Assembly (NCBI RefSeq): GCF_005280585.1
Contig: NZ_SZVO01000008.1
Span: 62,001 to 126,000, forward strand
From: Dyadobacter frigoris
GTDB lineage: Bacteria; Bacteroidota; Bacteroidia; Cytophagales; Spirosomataceae
Reading direction: 5' to 3'
Length of the DNA: 64,000 nucleotides
Shown here one piece after another: positions 1 to 8,636 of this stretch. The notes under the pieces were generated by a model, which was given only the letters and a program-made list of their open reading frames with translations, made no database searches and was not told the origin of the DNA. A program made the translations under genes and the position numbers. How positions within the stretch are numbered: position 1 is the first letter of the stretch; every line of letters starts with the position of its first letter.

Positions 1-39
1 TCAGAGGGTATCTGCGACAGTTTTGAGAGACTTGGAAAG

Positions 40-255
40 CTACTCTTCCAGCATCTCTTTTCTTATCTTTTTAAAATCTTCTTCACCTATTTCAAAAAAT
101 TCCGTCCGAAAAGGGAAGCCCCGGGATTTTTATTTTTGATAAAATCCAGACTTTCAATGAGCGGCAAAATCGAAACATCATGAGATTTCAGAAATTTCAC
201 GCTTGATATGGTCTTTTGAAACGACCACGATCCGGTATTTTGGTTTGTTTTCCAT
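40..255 (-). pseudogene. Decayed small ORF, two apparent frameshifts
   Basis: Read on the minus strand, an ATG at 255 opens a peptide beginning MENKPKYRIVVVSKDHIK that stops after about 25 codons. A second frame continues with SVKFLKSHDVSILPLIESLD, and a third ends with EFFEIGEEDFKKIRKEMLEE and a stop at 40-42. The three pieces join into a plausible protein of about 70 residues if two frameshifts are assumed. I do not recognise the family. It could instead be chance coding-like sequence; the acidic/basic protein-like C-terminus is the main argument for a decayed gene. No long intact ORF lies in 1-455. Confidence 0.35.
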
Positions 256-455
256 TTTGGAAGGAAATTGGCAATGGATAAAATATTATGGATATTTAGA
301 ATTAAAAGCCATTCGGGATTTTAAAAGTACCCGGTTTTCGGTTCGCAATTTAACCGGTTTGTATTGATTTTGAAATCTTTATAAATCGGGCAACTATTAT
401 TTTCGTTTTGAAAAAAGCGAATTTGTATTATTGCAAAGTAAAATCAGCAGGAAAT

Positions 456-1034
456 ATGTTCGAAAATCTGGTCCGGCACATACAAAAATTTGTTGCTTTA
501 AATGAAGAGGAACAGATTATTTTGAGATCTTATGTCAAATTTGAAAGTATAAAAAAGAAACAATACCTGTTGGAAGAAGGACATGTTTGTCACGCTAACT
601 GGTTTATTGGCAAAGGTTGTCTCAGAAGTTATACGCTTAAAGAAAACGGCAATAAGCAGATGGTTCAGTTTGCCATTGAAAATTGGTGGCTTACCGATTA
701 TTTTAGTTTTGAACAGAAAAAACCGTCACAACTTTTTATTCAGGCCGTTGAGGATTGTGAGCTGATCAGCATTGACGACCGGATTCAGGATGAATTATTT
801 ATCAAAATACCGCAGCTTGAACGTTATTTTCGGTTAATTGTCCAAAAATCATATGCCGCTTCGCTTATGCGTTTGCAGTATATGTTCAATCTTTCTCCAG
901 AGGAACGCTTTCATCATTTTAATAATAATTTCCCGTCTTTTATTCAACGCGTGCCGCAATATATGCTGGCCTCATATCTTGGTTTTACACCTGAATTTTT
1001 AAGCAAAATCAGAGCGAAAATTGCGGATTCCTGA
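456..1034 (+). CDS. Crp/Fnr-family transcriptional regulator
   Basis: This 192-residue protein has the two-domain plan of Bacteroidota Crp/Fnr regulators. An N-terminal cyclic-nucleotide-binding-type beta-roll covers roughly residues 10-115, with the strand-rich stretch around FIGKGCLRSY. A C-terminal helix-turn-helix reads YMLASYLGFTPEFLSKIRAK. There is no Cys cluster for an Fnr-type FeS centre, so it probably responds to a small ligand or to none. The reading frame stays open upstream to a TTG at 408, but the ATG at 456, preceded by AGCAGGAAA, gives the usual family length and N-terminus. The AhpD-like gene follows after 76 bp and may be its target or operon partner; that link is inference. 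Confidence 0.8.
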   Translation: MFENLVRHIQKFVALNEEEQIILRSYVKFESIKKKQYLLEEGHVCHANWFIGKGCLRSYTLKENGNKQMVQFAIENWWLTDYFSFEQKKPSQLFIQAVEDCELISIDDRIQDELFIKIPQLERYFRLIVQKSYAASLMRLQYMFNLSPEERFHHFNNNFPSFIQRVPQYMLASYLGFTPEFLSKIRAKIADS

Positions 1035-1110
1035 TTTTTCTTAACCACGATTAAGTTTTTTTGGATGATGAAGTCGGAAATTTGTGACGTCATTAATCTA
1101 AAAAATAATA

Positions 1111-1551
1111 ATGGAAAAGAGAATCAACATTGCCGAAACAGAGCCGGCTGCTTATAAAGCCATGCTAGGCCTGGAAAAATATATTGGAAGTACTGCGCTG
1201 ACTGCAACACATAAAAATCTGATCAAAATCCGTGGTTCTCAAATTAACGGATGTGCATTTTGTATTAACATGCATACCAAAGAGGCGCGCGCAATAGGGG
1301 AAACTGAGCAGCGTATTTATGCATTAAACGCCTGGCGGGAAACTCCTTTTTTTACTGAAGAAGAACGGGCGGTTCTGGCGCTTTCGGAAGAAGTTACCCT
1401 GATTCAAAATCATGTTTCTGATAATACATATAAGAATGCCATTGCACTATTAGGCGATCATTATGTGGCCCAGGTAATTATGGCGGCCATTGCAATTAAC
1501 GCATGGAATAGAATTGGGATTGCAACAAATCTGATGCCTGTTTTGGATTGA
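1111..1551 (+). CDS. Carboxymuconolactone decarboxylase/AhpD-like protein
   Basis: A 146-residue single-domain protein of the AhpD-like alkylhydroperoxidase fold. The signature CAFCINMH places C48 and C51 as the redox pair with H55 as the proton-relay histidine, as in AhpD-type peroxidases and gamma-carboxymuconolactone decarboxylase relatives. The start at 1111 is the only sensible ATG. Members of this group commonly reduce peroxides through a thiol cycle, but the substrate cannot be read from sequence. It lies just downstream of the Crp/Fnr gene on the same strand, a pairing often seen in Bacteroidota, and may be co-transcribed with it. Confidence 0.85.
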   Translation: MEKRINIAETEPAAYKAMLGLEKYIGSTALTATHKNLIKIRGSQINGCAFCINMHTKEARAIGETEQRIYALNAWRETPFFTEEERAVLALSEEVTLIQNHVSDNTYKNAIALLGDHYVAQVIMAAIAINAWNRIGIATNLMPVLD

Positions 1552-1712
1552 AATTGGGGGTGTCTTTCTTAGGTTGTTTAAGGATTTGGGCTTGTTTGAA
1601 GTTTTATTATCTGTCTGGTTTTTTGGGCGCGAGAGATTTTTTATTATCCGTCCGACGGTAGTAAAAACCTGAAATTATCTATGATTTTGACGATTTCGGC
1701 ACCAAATAATTT

Positions 1713-4007
1713 TCAATGTACAATCCCAACTCTCAATGCTTTCAACCCCGAAATTCCCTGCAAATCTTCAACATCCATTTTTTCAATTGTCTTTTCCAGA
1801 ATATGTTCAGCCTGAAGTATTCTTAAATATTCAACGTATTCTTTTTCCTCGGTTTCATTGAGATAAACAATCGTTATAAATCCGGTTTTGGTTATACGCT
1901 CGGTTGTTCCCTGGATAAAGGCTTTGTCAATCCTCTTTTTCACGATTTCATAACGGGCGTTGTAACTTCCGTCGATGTCAAACCGTTTTTCGTCCATACG
2001 GAAACGGATATCTATTGTCGCGTGATATACCAGAACCAGTGTTGTAACTTCAAGATCGTAAGGGAGCTGAGGTTTTAAATGATGATGTGCTGCTTCCATT
2101 TTGCATAAAGTCCTGAGTTGCCAAAGTCGTAATTGATACAATTTCAGTAAATCAAATTCCAATTTTGGCGCTATGGAAGAGCCTATGTATAAATTATGCT
2201 CAATGCCGTCGGTTTTAAATCTTTCATAATAATGCGGGAAAATTCTTTGCGCCTTTATCTGATTTTCGTCCAGTACGCTCGCAATTTTCTCGTTGATCAT
2301 TTGAATCGTCGTTTCATATTTTTTGCGATACTTATGAAATTCCCCTGCGTTTTTATCCGTTTGAACAAAATAATCCTGAATATCTTTAATCAGATCCGGG
2401 TCTTTAATTTTTCTCAAATGTTCGTGAACTGTATTATCCAGATATTGACTGATGTAATGTTCAGTCCCGGCTTTTAACGGCTGATAAATATCAATCAGAT
2501 ACTGGCTTATCTGGTTTTCTTCTTTTTCAAAGGAATTCTGGGTTTCTTTATTAACTTCTTCCAAAATTGGCAAAAGCCATTTTAGCTGTTTTTTGAGATC
2601 TTTCTGGACGCTTTCATTTCTGGCTTCTGAAGATCCTTTGATATCAATTTGCCCATACAACGGATGTACGGTTGGAAATACAATTTCCTGCAAAGTATAT
2701 TCTTCTCCAATTTGATGTGCTAAAATCAGCTTCTGCGCCTCAGCATAAAATTTCCAGTAAACACTATTATGAATCGTTGTAAATTGATTTTGAATCACTG
2801 CCTGTGTTTGATTTTCAAATTCCCCTTCAATTCTTTCTATTGTATCAATCAGAAAAGGCATAACGATATCCAGTAAATTGGCATTGATACTGTTCAAAAC
2901 TTTTGACCTTGGCGAAACAATTTCCAAAATGCCATACATGTGTTTATTTTTGATCAGCGGAGCCAAAATGAAGCTGCCAATATTTTTAGTGGTAAAATGA
3001 TTGGCCAGATAACTTACCGGATTATTGGCCAGATATTCAGCCGTATCGTTAATAGAAAAACTTGTATTCAGTTCGATAAGATTGAAGTAAGATTTTTCGC
3101 AAAGCAGTTTTCTGGCTGCCTCGCTTTTGCCCTCCGGCAAGATGAAACTTGGCAGCTGCTGTCCAAATTTATCGAGACTGAACATATCATCTTCTTTATC
3201 AAAAGAAGTAAAACCTACACGGATATCGGCCACACGATAAATGGAGCGAAAAATTGATTCGATGCTGTTTCTGAATCCAAAGGAATGATAGCTAAGCAGT
3301 TTTTCTTTGAGAATCGATACAACGTTTTCTACGGTTGCATCATACAAAGTGATCATGGCAAAACCTTTTAGCAGAAATGTTCCGGGTGGAATTTTCTTTT
3401 TCCACAAATCCAGATCATCATAGTTATTAACCAGATTATCAACTTCATCCCGGGTTAAAGCAGGTGATCTTTCTGTCGCCAAAATTTCCATAAAATCGGC
3501 GTTGTATAAAATCCGGTAGTATTTGTTGATGCCACTGGCCGTAGGGATTTCATAAAAAAGAGGTTGGCTGAAATCCAATGCAGTACCATAAAATTCATTC
3601 AGAATTAAACAACAGCTGAAAACGTAAAATTGCTGCTGATTAAAATCTCTGATATTCATGTTCAGATCAGGACCAGCGGCTTTGATTATATTTTTAAACC
3701 TTTCGGAATGGTTGAAAATAACATTGGAGTAAGGAAATGTGACTGCTTTAATTTCATTATAGGTCAGATTTTCGGGGAAATAGTCAGCCAATAAACGCCT
3801 GATCAATCCTGCATTTTCTTCGATCTGGGAAATATCCGTTATCCCGTTTCTAAGTTCAGGAAAGGGGCGTGCATCGTGAAGTAATGACGTAGCTCTTGCA
3901 GCATTTTCATTATCAGGATCAGCGGCAACTTTATCCAGATTCTCGAAAATGTGATAAAAAGAAAGTTGTACTTCAAAAGGGCTAATGAATGACGACAGCA
4001 AATCCAT
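1713..4007 (-). CDS. GAF domain-containing protein
   Basis: A 764-residue soluble protein without signal peptide or membrane segments. A GAF-like region lies around residues 290-390; the strand SFILAPLIKNKHMYGILEIVSPRS is typical of the GAF core. The flanking N-terminal (1-240) and C-terminal (400-764) regions are mostly helical and carry no kinase, HATPase, HD or GGDEF motif that I can see, so it looks like a sensor or scaffold without an attached output domain. Large proteins of this type occur in many Bacteroidota and remain uncharacterised. It is monocistronic and divergent from the molybdenum hydroxylase remnant to its right. Confidence 0.75.
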   Translation of the reverse strand: MDLLSSFISPFEVQLSFYHIFENLDKVAADPDNENAARATSLLHDARPFPELRNGITDISQIEENAGLIRRLLADYFPENLTYNEIKAVTFPYSNVIFNHSERFKNIIKAAGPDLNMNIRDFNQQQFYVFSCCLILNEFYGTALDFSQPLFYEIPTASGINKYYRILYNADFMEILATERSPALTRDEVDNLVNNYDDLDLWKKKIPPGTFLLKGFAMITLYDATVENVVSILKEKLLSYHSFGFRNSIESIFRSIYRVADIRVGFTSFDKEDDMFSLDKFGQQLPSFILPEGKSEAARKLLCEKSYFNLIELNTSFSINDTAEYLANNPVSYLANHFTTKNIGSFILAPLIKNKHMYGILEIVSPRSKVLNSINANLLDIVMPFLIDTIERIEGEFENQTQAVIQNQFTTIHNSVYWKFYAEAQKLILAHQIGEEYTLQEIVFPTVHPLYGQIDIKGSSEARNESVQKDLKKQLKWLLPILEEVNKETQNSFEKEENQISQYLIDIYQPLKAGTEHYISQYLDNTVHEHLRKIKDPDLIKDIQDYFVQTDKNAGEFHKYRKKYETTIQMINEKIASVLDENQIKAQRIFPHYYERFKTDGIEHNLYIGSSIAPKLEFDLLKLYQLRLWQLRTLCKMEAAHHHLKPQLPYDLEVTTLVLVYHATIDIRFRMDEKRFDIDGSYNARYEIVKKRIDKAFIQGTTERITKTGFITIVYLNETEEKEYVEYLRILQAEHILEKTIEKMDVEDLQGISGLKALRVGIVH

Positions 4008-4165
4008 AATTGTATTTTATCTTACGATCATAAAAGTAACGATTAAAGGGATAGGTACTTGGATTCATGTATTGATTTTCCAATTACAAAGCGCGATTAA
4101 AGGAGATCTGACCGGGATTTGTTGCGTAATAAATTCTCACAAAAGGAAAACTGCCCTTAGCATGA

Positions 4166-4378
4166 AAACAGGAAAATGTCCGGCCGGTTCACGCCGATAT
4201 CCATGAGCTCGATGTTATTTTTGTTGCTGAAAAAGATGACATTGTTAACGAACTTGGCAGCAAAGGAATTGGAGAAATTGGCCTTTGTGCAATGCCTCCG
4301 GCCATTGCAAATGCTATTTTTCATGCGACAGGAAAAAGAATCAATCAATTTCCGATACATTTTGATTCTTTGCTTTAA
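4166..4378 (+). pseudogene. C-terminal remnant of xanthine dehydrogenase-type Mo-binding subunit
   Basis: The plus frame ending at the TAA at 4376-4378 is open from 4166. From residue V at 4187 it reads as the last 63 or so residues of a molybdopterin-binding subunit of the xanthine dehydrogenase/aldehyde oxidoreductase family (PaoC/YagR-like). It contains HADIHELDVIFV, then ELGSKGIGEIGLCAMPPAIA, then AIFHATGKRINQFPI. The GxKGxGEIG motif is the conserved C-terminal cofactor/active-site segment of this family. Intact subunits have about 700 or more residues, and nothing upstream encodes the rest. An in-frame stop at 4163-4165 closes it off. It is a relic of a deleted gene, followed by a good terminator hairpin that presumably belonged to it. 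Confidence 0.75.
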
Positions 4379-4424
4379 ACGTATTTGACGTTTTGGAACA
4401 ACATATTTATTTTTCAAATCCTGA

Positions 4425-4453
4425 CAGCCGGCATATTCTCCGGCTGTTTTTTG
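4425..4453 (+). terminator. Rho-independent terminator
   Basis: A perfect 7-bp stem (CAGCCGG/CCGGCTG) with an 8-nt loop is followed by TTTTTTG. It lies 47 bp after the stop of the molybdenum hydroxylase remnant, so it is probably the preserved terminator of that lost gene. Confidence 0.7.
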
Positions 4454-4777
4454 TTTTAACAAGAAGATGAAAAATATTCTAAAATATGATTTGTGTAATT
4501 TGTTATAAATAGAAGAAACAATATAAAGTCTGCCGGGAACGTAACCGCAAATTGAAACTTCATTTGGTTAAGAAAGCATTATGTGTTAAACTCGTCCCGC
4601 CATTTGTAATAAAGTCGATATAATGCGCTGTGTAAAATTTTATATCCAAAATATTATACTTTAATTTTGTTCCAACTTTTGCAACAAATGTTTTACGATC
4701 AGAATCATTAAAAAGCTCACTACACCTAAAAATTAAATTAGTAATTCGCCAAAATTCCTAACTCTTATTTTTTTCAA
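4454..4777. other. Intergenic region with candidate promoter for the PLP enzyme gene
   Basis: This AT-rich 324-bp gap has no ORF. TAATTTTG at 4662-4669 fits the Bacteroidota -7 consensus TAnnTTTG. It would give a leader of about 100 nt before the ATG at 4778. I do not see a convincing -33 TTTG at standard spacing. Confidence 0.35.
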
Positions 4778-6391
4778 ATGAATCGCAGAGACGCAATAAA
4801 AGATCTATCCATGATTCCGCTGGCCGGGAGTATCATGCTTCCCAAAACTTCTGCTCCTGAAAAAGCAGTCAGCCAGGCTCAGGTTGCAGCCAGCAAGGAA
4901 ATTTACCAGGCAATCGGTGTTGAGCCGATTATCAATTGCAGAGGAACTTTCACCATCATCGGTGGTTCCATCGAAAGACCCGAAGTAAGAACGGCAATGG
5001 ACGCCGCGGCACAGGTTTTTGTACAGTATGACGAACTGGCATTCGGAGCTGGAAAACGTCTGGCTGAGCTAACAGGTGCTGAATGGGGAATGGTTTCTGC
5101 CGGCTGTGCAGCAGGTATGAAACATATTACAGTAGCCTGTGTTACAGGGGGTAATCCTGAAAAACTGATCCGGGTACCAAATCTTGCAGGATTTGACAAA
5201 ACGGAAGTAATCATTCCAAGATATTCCCGTAACGTGTATGACCACGCGTTGAGAAATGTCGGGGTGACTTTGATCACAGTTGATTCTATTGAAGAACTGA
5301 CAAACGCAATCAGTTCACGTACAGCACTTATTTATCTGATGGCTGGCGACGAATCTATGAAAGGGCCGATGTCTTTGGAAGCCATTTCAAAAATTGCGAA
5401 GCCGAAAAATATCCCGGTAATGGTTGATGCGGCGGCTGAGGATTTGACTATTCCAAATGTACATTTAAAGATGGGTGCGACCGTTGTAATTTACAGCGGT
5501 GGAAAAGCACTTTGCGGACCTCAGTGCGCAGGACTTGTTTTAGGTCAAAAAGATTTGCTGATGTCTGCCTGGCAGGCTAGTGCGCCGCACCACGGTCCGG
5601 GGCGTGACAATAAGGTTGGCCGCGAAGAAACTATGGGCATGATTGCCGCGGTGGAAGCGTGGACAAAACGTGATCACGCAGGCGAATGGAAAAGATGGCT
5701 GTCATGGCTTGATAATATTTCGAAAACGGTAACCGCCATTGACGGTGTTAAAACGACAGTTGTAGAACCCAAAGATCAGCTTTCGAACCGCACGCCGCAG
5801 CTAAGAATTTCGTGGGATCCGGCCAAATTCAATATTACCGGTGAAGAAATCGCTGAACTTTTTGGCAGAACAAAACCACGTATTGCATTGGGTGGCGGAA
5901 GCAGGGAAGGTTCAACATTTATTTCTATCACAACGGGGCAAATGCAGCCGGGAGACGACAAAGTAGTAGCCGACCGTTTTGTTTCTGTTTTATCAGAAAA
6001 ACGTACGCCTCAAAAAACAGATATGAAACCTGCTACTGTTGCTCTTAAAGGGCATTGGGATTTGGATGTTCAGTTTTTCTCATCCGTAAGCAAGCAATCA
6101 CTGATTATTGAACAGGACGGAAACTGGCTTGAAGGTTCGCATAAAGGCGAATTCTCGGTGAGAGAATTACAGGGAACTGTTGAAGGAAACGAAGTTAAAA
6201 TGAGAAGTTCGGATCGTCAGATTGCGGATAATATAACATTTTCATTTTCCGGCACTGCGAAAGATGATACCATGACCGGCTCCATTTATATGGGCGAATA
6301 CATGACGGCAACTTTCACAGCGAAACGGCATAAATTTAAAGCAAAACGCGAAAAAATATTCATTCCATCGGGACCGCCTTTGGCAACCTAG
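4778..6391 (+). CDS. SelA-like PLP-dependent enzyme with export signal and C-terminal barrel domain
   Basis: A 537-residue protein. Residues 1-26 hold a twin-arginine-like export signal (NRRDAIKDLSMIPLAGS). Residues about 45-410 form a fold-type I PLP domain of the SelA/D-glucosaminate-6-phosphate ammonia-lyase group. The conserved segment VMVDAAAED supplies the PLP-pyridine Asp and YSGGKALCGPQ the Schiff-base Lys. The last 110 or so residues (from ALKGHWDL) form a beta-strand-rich, lipocalin-like extension that also occurs appended to other Bacteroidota secreted enzymes. It most likely acts on an amino sugar or amino acid by elimination in the periplasm; the substrate is unknown. It is monocistronic and bounded by a strong hairpin. 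True selenocysteine synthase function is unlikely given export and the added domain. Confidence 0.8.
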   Translation: MNRRDAIKDLSMIPLAGSIMLPKTSAPEKAVSQAQVAASKEIYQAIGVEPIINCRGTFTIIGGSIERPEVRTAMDAAAQVFVQYDELAFGAGKRLAELTGAEWGMVSAGCAAGMKHITVACVTGGNPEKLIRVPNLAGFDKTEVIIPRYSRNVYDHALRNVGVTLITVDSIEELTNAISSRTALIYLMAGDESMKGPMSLEAISKIAKPKNIPVMVDAAAEDLTIPNVHLKMGATVVIYSGGKALCGPQCAGLVLGQKDLLMSAWQASAPHHGPGRDNKVGREETMGMIAAVEAWTKRDHAGEWKRWLSWLDNISKTVTAIDGVKTTVVEPKDQLSNRTPQLRISWDPAKFNITGEEIAELFGRTKPRIALGGGSREGSTFISITTGQMQPGDDKVVADRFVSVLSEKRTPQKTDMKPATVALKGHWDLDVQFFSSVSKQSLIIEQDGNWLEGSHKGEFSVRELQGTVEGNEVKMRSSDRQIADNITFSFSGTAKDDTMTGSIYMGEYMTATFTAKRHKFKAKREKIFIPSGPPLAT

Positions 6392-6415
6392 GATTTGAAA
6401 AAATACTTGTATTAG

Positions 6416-6449
6416 AAAGTGAGATACTTCGGTGTCTCACTTTTTTTAT
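6416..6449. terminator. Bidirectional terminator between convergent genes
   Basis: The hairpin AGTGAGATAC...GTGTCTCACT with a short loop and a following run of seven T residues serves the plus-strand PLP enzyme gene. The flanking A-rich left arm could also end the convergent minus-strand gene that stops at 6458. Confidence 0.8.
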
Positions 6450-6457
6450 ATTGAAAA

Positions 6458-7075
6458 TTATTCATCTTGTTTTATCAGCGCGTCCGTCAGGGTTTTCCAT
6501 TGTATTCTTGAAAAACTGATAATGCCGCTAATACCAATAATTGCATTTCGCAGCTGGTCCGAAAGCTGATCTGTGTCCTGGTTTGGTTTGGTATTCCGGT
6601 CATATACTGCTGCTGTAATTTTTGTCATTTCCCTGGTAACGGTGAAAGTGCTTGTAGCTTCCCCGGAATAAAAATGAGCGATATTTTCGTTGGTTGATAA
6701 TGGATTTGGTGCAGGTCTCACTCGTATGCCTACACTTTCAATGTCCGGGGAATTATAAACTTCAATTTTCTCCACTTTTACCCAGTCGTAACCTTCACCG
6801 GCTTTTGAACCAGGGCCTGGAATATCAATTTGAAAATACATTCCCTGCCTGACGGGTGAGTCTTCAGGGTTTCCCGATTGATCTGTTAACTGAAAATTGG
6901 CGAGGAATTTTCCGGTCAGTTTTTGCCAGTTGTTTACATCAAACAGTCGGTTTTTTGCAGTTTCATAAAGTGATTTTGCCAGTTCAACATTTTTAAGATC
7001 AATGCTGCTTTCAACGTTGATCTTGCTTCCGTCCTCCTGCGAGGGTATGGTCCCTGAATAGTTTTTTTCTTCCAT
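6458..7075 (-). CDS. Conserved hypothetical protein
   Basis: A 205-residue soluble protein with no signal peptide, predicted membrane segment or motif I can assign. The middle (residues about 55-150) is beta-rich, with phrases such as QGMYFQIDIPGPGS and DWVKVEKIEVYNSP. The C-terminal 25 residues are helical. It lies 40 bp downstream of the AI-2E transporter gene on the same strand and is probably co-transcribed with it. The composition is that of a normal expressed gene. Confidence 0.65.
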   Translation of the reverse strand: MEEKNYSGTIPSQEDGSKINVESSIDLKNVELAKSLYETAKNRLFDVNNWQKLTGKFLANFQLTDQSGNPEDSPVRQGMYFQIDIPGPGSKAGEGYDWVKVEKIEVYNSPDIESVGIRVRPAPNPLSTNENIAHFYSGEATSTFTVTREMTKITAAVYDRNTKPNQDTDQLSDQLRNAIIGISGIISFSRIQWKTLTDALIKQDE

Positions 7076-7115
7076 CGGTATTCCGATTTTATTATGATGT
7101 GCAATAAATCATTTG

Positions 7116-8159
7116 TCAGGGTTCCAGCACTTTATTATATTCTGCTGCGGATGATTCTTTCCCAAATTCGCTTGTGTAGATTTTTAGCAGCAATAAAAAG
7201 TAACTGATCAACAATGGCCCAAAGATAAATCCGAGAAACCCAAAAAGTTTTAGTCCAACGATCAAACCTAATATGGTAATAACAGGGTGTACGTCCCCGA
7301 CTTTTTTCAGAAAAGAAATACGCGCCAGATAGTCAATGTTTCCTGTCACTACTGCGCTGTAAATCGCAAGTCCGATTGCTTTGCCGTTTTCTCCCGAAGA
7401 GAAAAGAAAAATTACCGAAGGTATCCAGATTGCAGCTGTACCTACTACGGGAAAAAAAGCGAAGATTCCGGTGATAAATCCAAGTAATACGAAATCCTTT
7501 ATTCCGAAAATCCAGTAGCCGATCATAGCGACAAGTCCCTGAACGATAGAAATAATTGGGATTCCCAAAGCATTGGCCCTTACCATCATTTTTGTTTCCT
7601 TCGCCAGTATATCAATGTTTTCATTTCGCAAGGGGAGAAATTTTGAAACTGCTCTTTCCAGCTGTTGGCCGTTGGTAAACATGAAAAAGGCCAGGAAAAG
7701 AATCATCAGCAAATTGCCGACAAGTGTAGCGGAGCTGTTTAACAACATAGGAACAAATCCGGTAAGCCGCTTTGGGAGTTCTTTGATAAAATCACTTTGT
7801 GAAATATCTTGTCCGGTCCAGTCTTTTATTTGGCTGGAAACGGCGTTTAATGCAGAATAAATTTGATCCGGATTTTTTAGAACGTGCTCAATTTTGGAAT
7901 ACAATAATTGAACAGCAAAATAAATTGGTACTACAATACATGCTACAAAAGCAAACATAAAAAGTAACGCAGTAGCGCTCTTGTTCCGGTTTTTATTAAA
8001 TGTTAATTTGAAATACCAATTTCTGCTGAGGATATACAAGGTGAGCGCTCCCAAAAAACCCGGAAAAAAGGTATAAAGCTGAGAAAAAAGCAGTATGCCC
8101 AAGGCTACAATAAATATAAAAAAGAATATCTGCCTAATTTTATTGTTAAATCCGGACAT
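7116..8159 (-). CDS. AI-2E family transporter (UPF0118)
   Basis: A 347-residue integral membrane protein with the family's usual length and topology. Two close hydrophobic helices at residues 10-45 and one at about 63-85 precede a soluble stretch of about 90 residues, followed by a block of helices from about 150 to 335. The conserved C-terminal region reads GLIVGLKLFGFLGFIFGPLL. Family members were named for autoinducer-2 export (TqsA), but many act as Na+/H+ antiporters or general exporters, so the substrate is open. The hypothetical gene at 6458-7075 follows closely in the same direction. Confidence 0.9.
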   Translation of the reverse strand: MSGFNNKIRQIFFFIFIVALGILLFSQLYTFFPGFLGALTLYILSRNWYFKLTFNKNRNKSATALLFMFAFVACIVVPIYFAVQLLYSKIEHVLKNPDQIYSALNAVSSQIKDWTGQDISQSDFIKELPKRLTGFVPMLLNSSATLVGNLLMILFLAFFMFTNGQQLERAVSKFLPLRNENIDILAKETKMMVRANALGIPIISIVQGLVAMIGYWIFGIKDFVLLGFITGIFAFFPVVGTAAIWIPSVIFLFSSGENGKAIGLAIYSAVVTGNIDYLARISFLKKVGDVHPVITILGLIVGLKLFGFLGFIFGPLLISYFLLLLKIYTSEFGKESSAAEYNKVLEP

Positions 8160-8382
8160 AATAGAAAATGTAAATTTCGATAAGTTTGTTTTGTATACAA
8201 TTAAATATGAGCTGGTTATTCCTGTAAGCTCTAATGCCGGGTCTCCAAAATCATGCCTGTTTGAACACTGGTTAATTAATTAACCAAATTGTATAATAAA
8301 TAATCAGAAAATACAAATCTTTTTGCCTGCGAGGCTGGTATAATTTTTATATATTCTATAGCAGAATCAATTAATAAATATC

Positions 8383-8550
8383 ATGAAACAATCACAAAGT
8401 TCCAATGGTGTGCATCAAAGCCAAAGCAAGACGCATACGGAAAATAAGGATAACCTTGATAGCAGACATAATGAAGAGGAAACCGTAAAGGGTAATAACC
8501 TGACGAATAACCAAAAGCAACATGCCAGCTTGGGAAAGAAGAATGATTAA
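8383..8550 (+). CDS. Small hydrophilic protein (55 aa)
   Basis: An ATG at 8383 opens 55 codons ending in TAA at 8548-8550. The product starts MKQSQSSNGVHQSQSKTH and ends NNQKQHASLGKKND. It is rich in Asn, Gln, Lys, Ser and His, with no Cys, Trp or hydrophobic stretch, and is probably intrinsically disordered. A very strong terminator 13 bp downstream and position as the only ORF between two AT-rich gaps suggest a real transcript. It resembles the short polar stress-type proteins seen in Cytophagales; I cannot name the family. Confidence 0.55.
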   Translation: MKQSQSSNGVHQSQSKTHTENKDNLDSRHNEEETVKGNNLTNNQKQHASLGKKND

Positions 8551-8563
8551 TTAATTTGATACG

Positions 8564-8606
8564 ATTCGCCTGGATTTCTACACGGAAATCCAGGCGAATT
8601 TTTATG
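8564..8606 (+). terminator. Strong Rho-independent terminator
   Basis: A perfect stem of about 15 bp (ATTCGCCTGGATTTC paired with GAAATCCAGGCGAAT), a 6-nt loop and TTTTT follow the 55-codon ORF directly. Confidence 0.85.
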
Positions 8607-8636
8607 TATCGCGTAATTTAAAAATCAATAGAATGA

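Noticed and set aside
4157-4462. 101-codon minus-strand frame over the molybdenum hydroxylase remnant
   Set aside because: Its translation has no family features, and the opposite strand has clear XDH-type sequence in this stretch.
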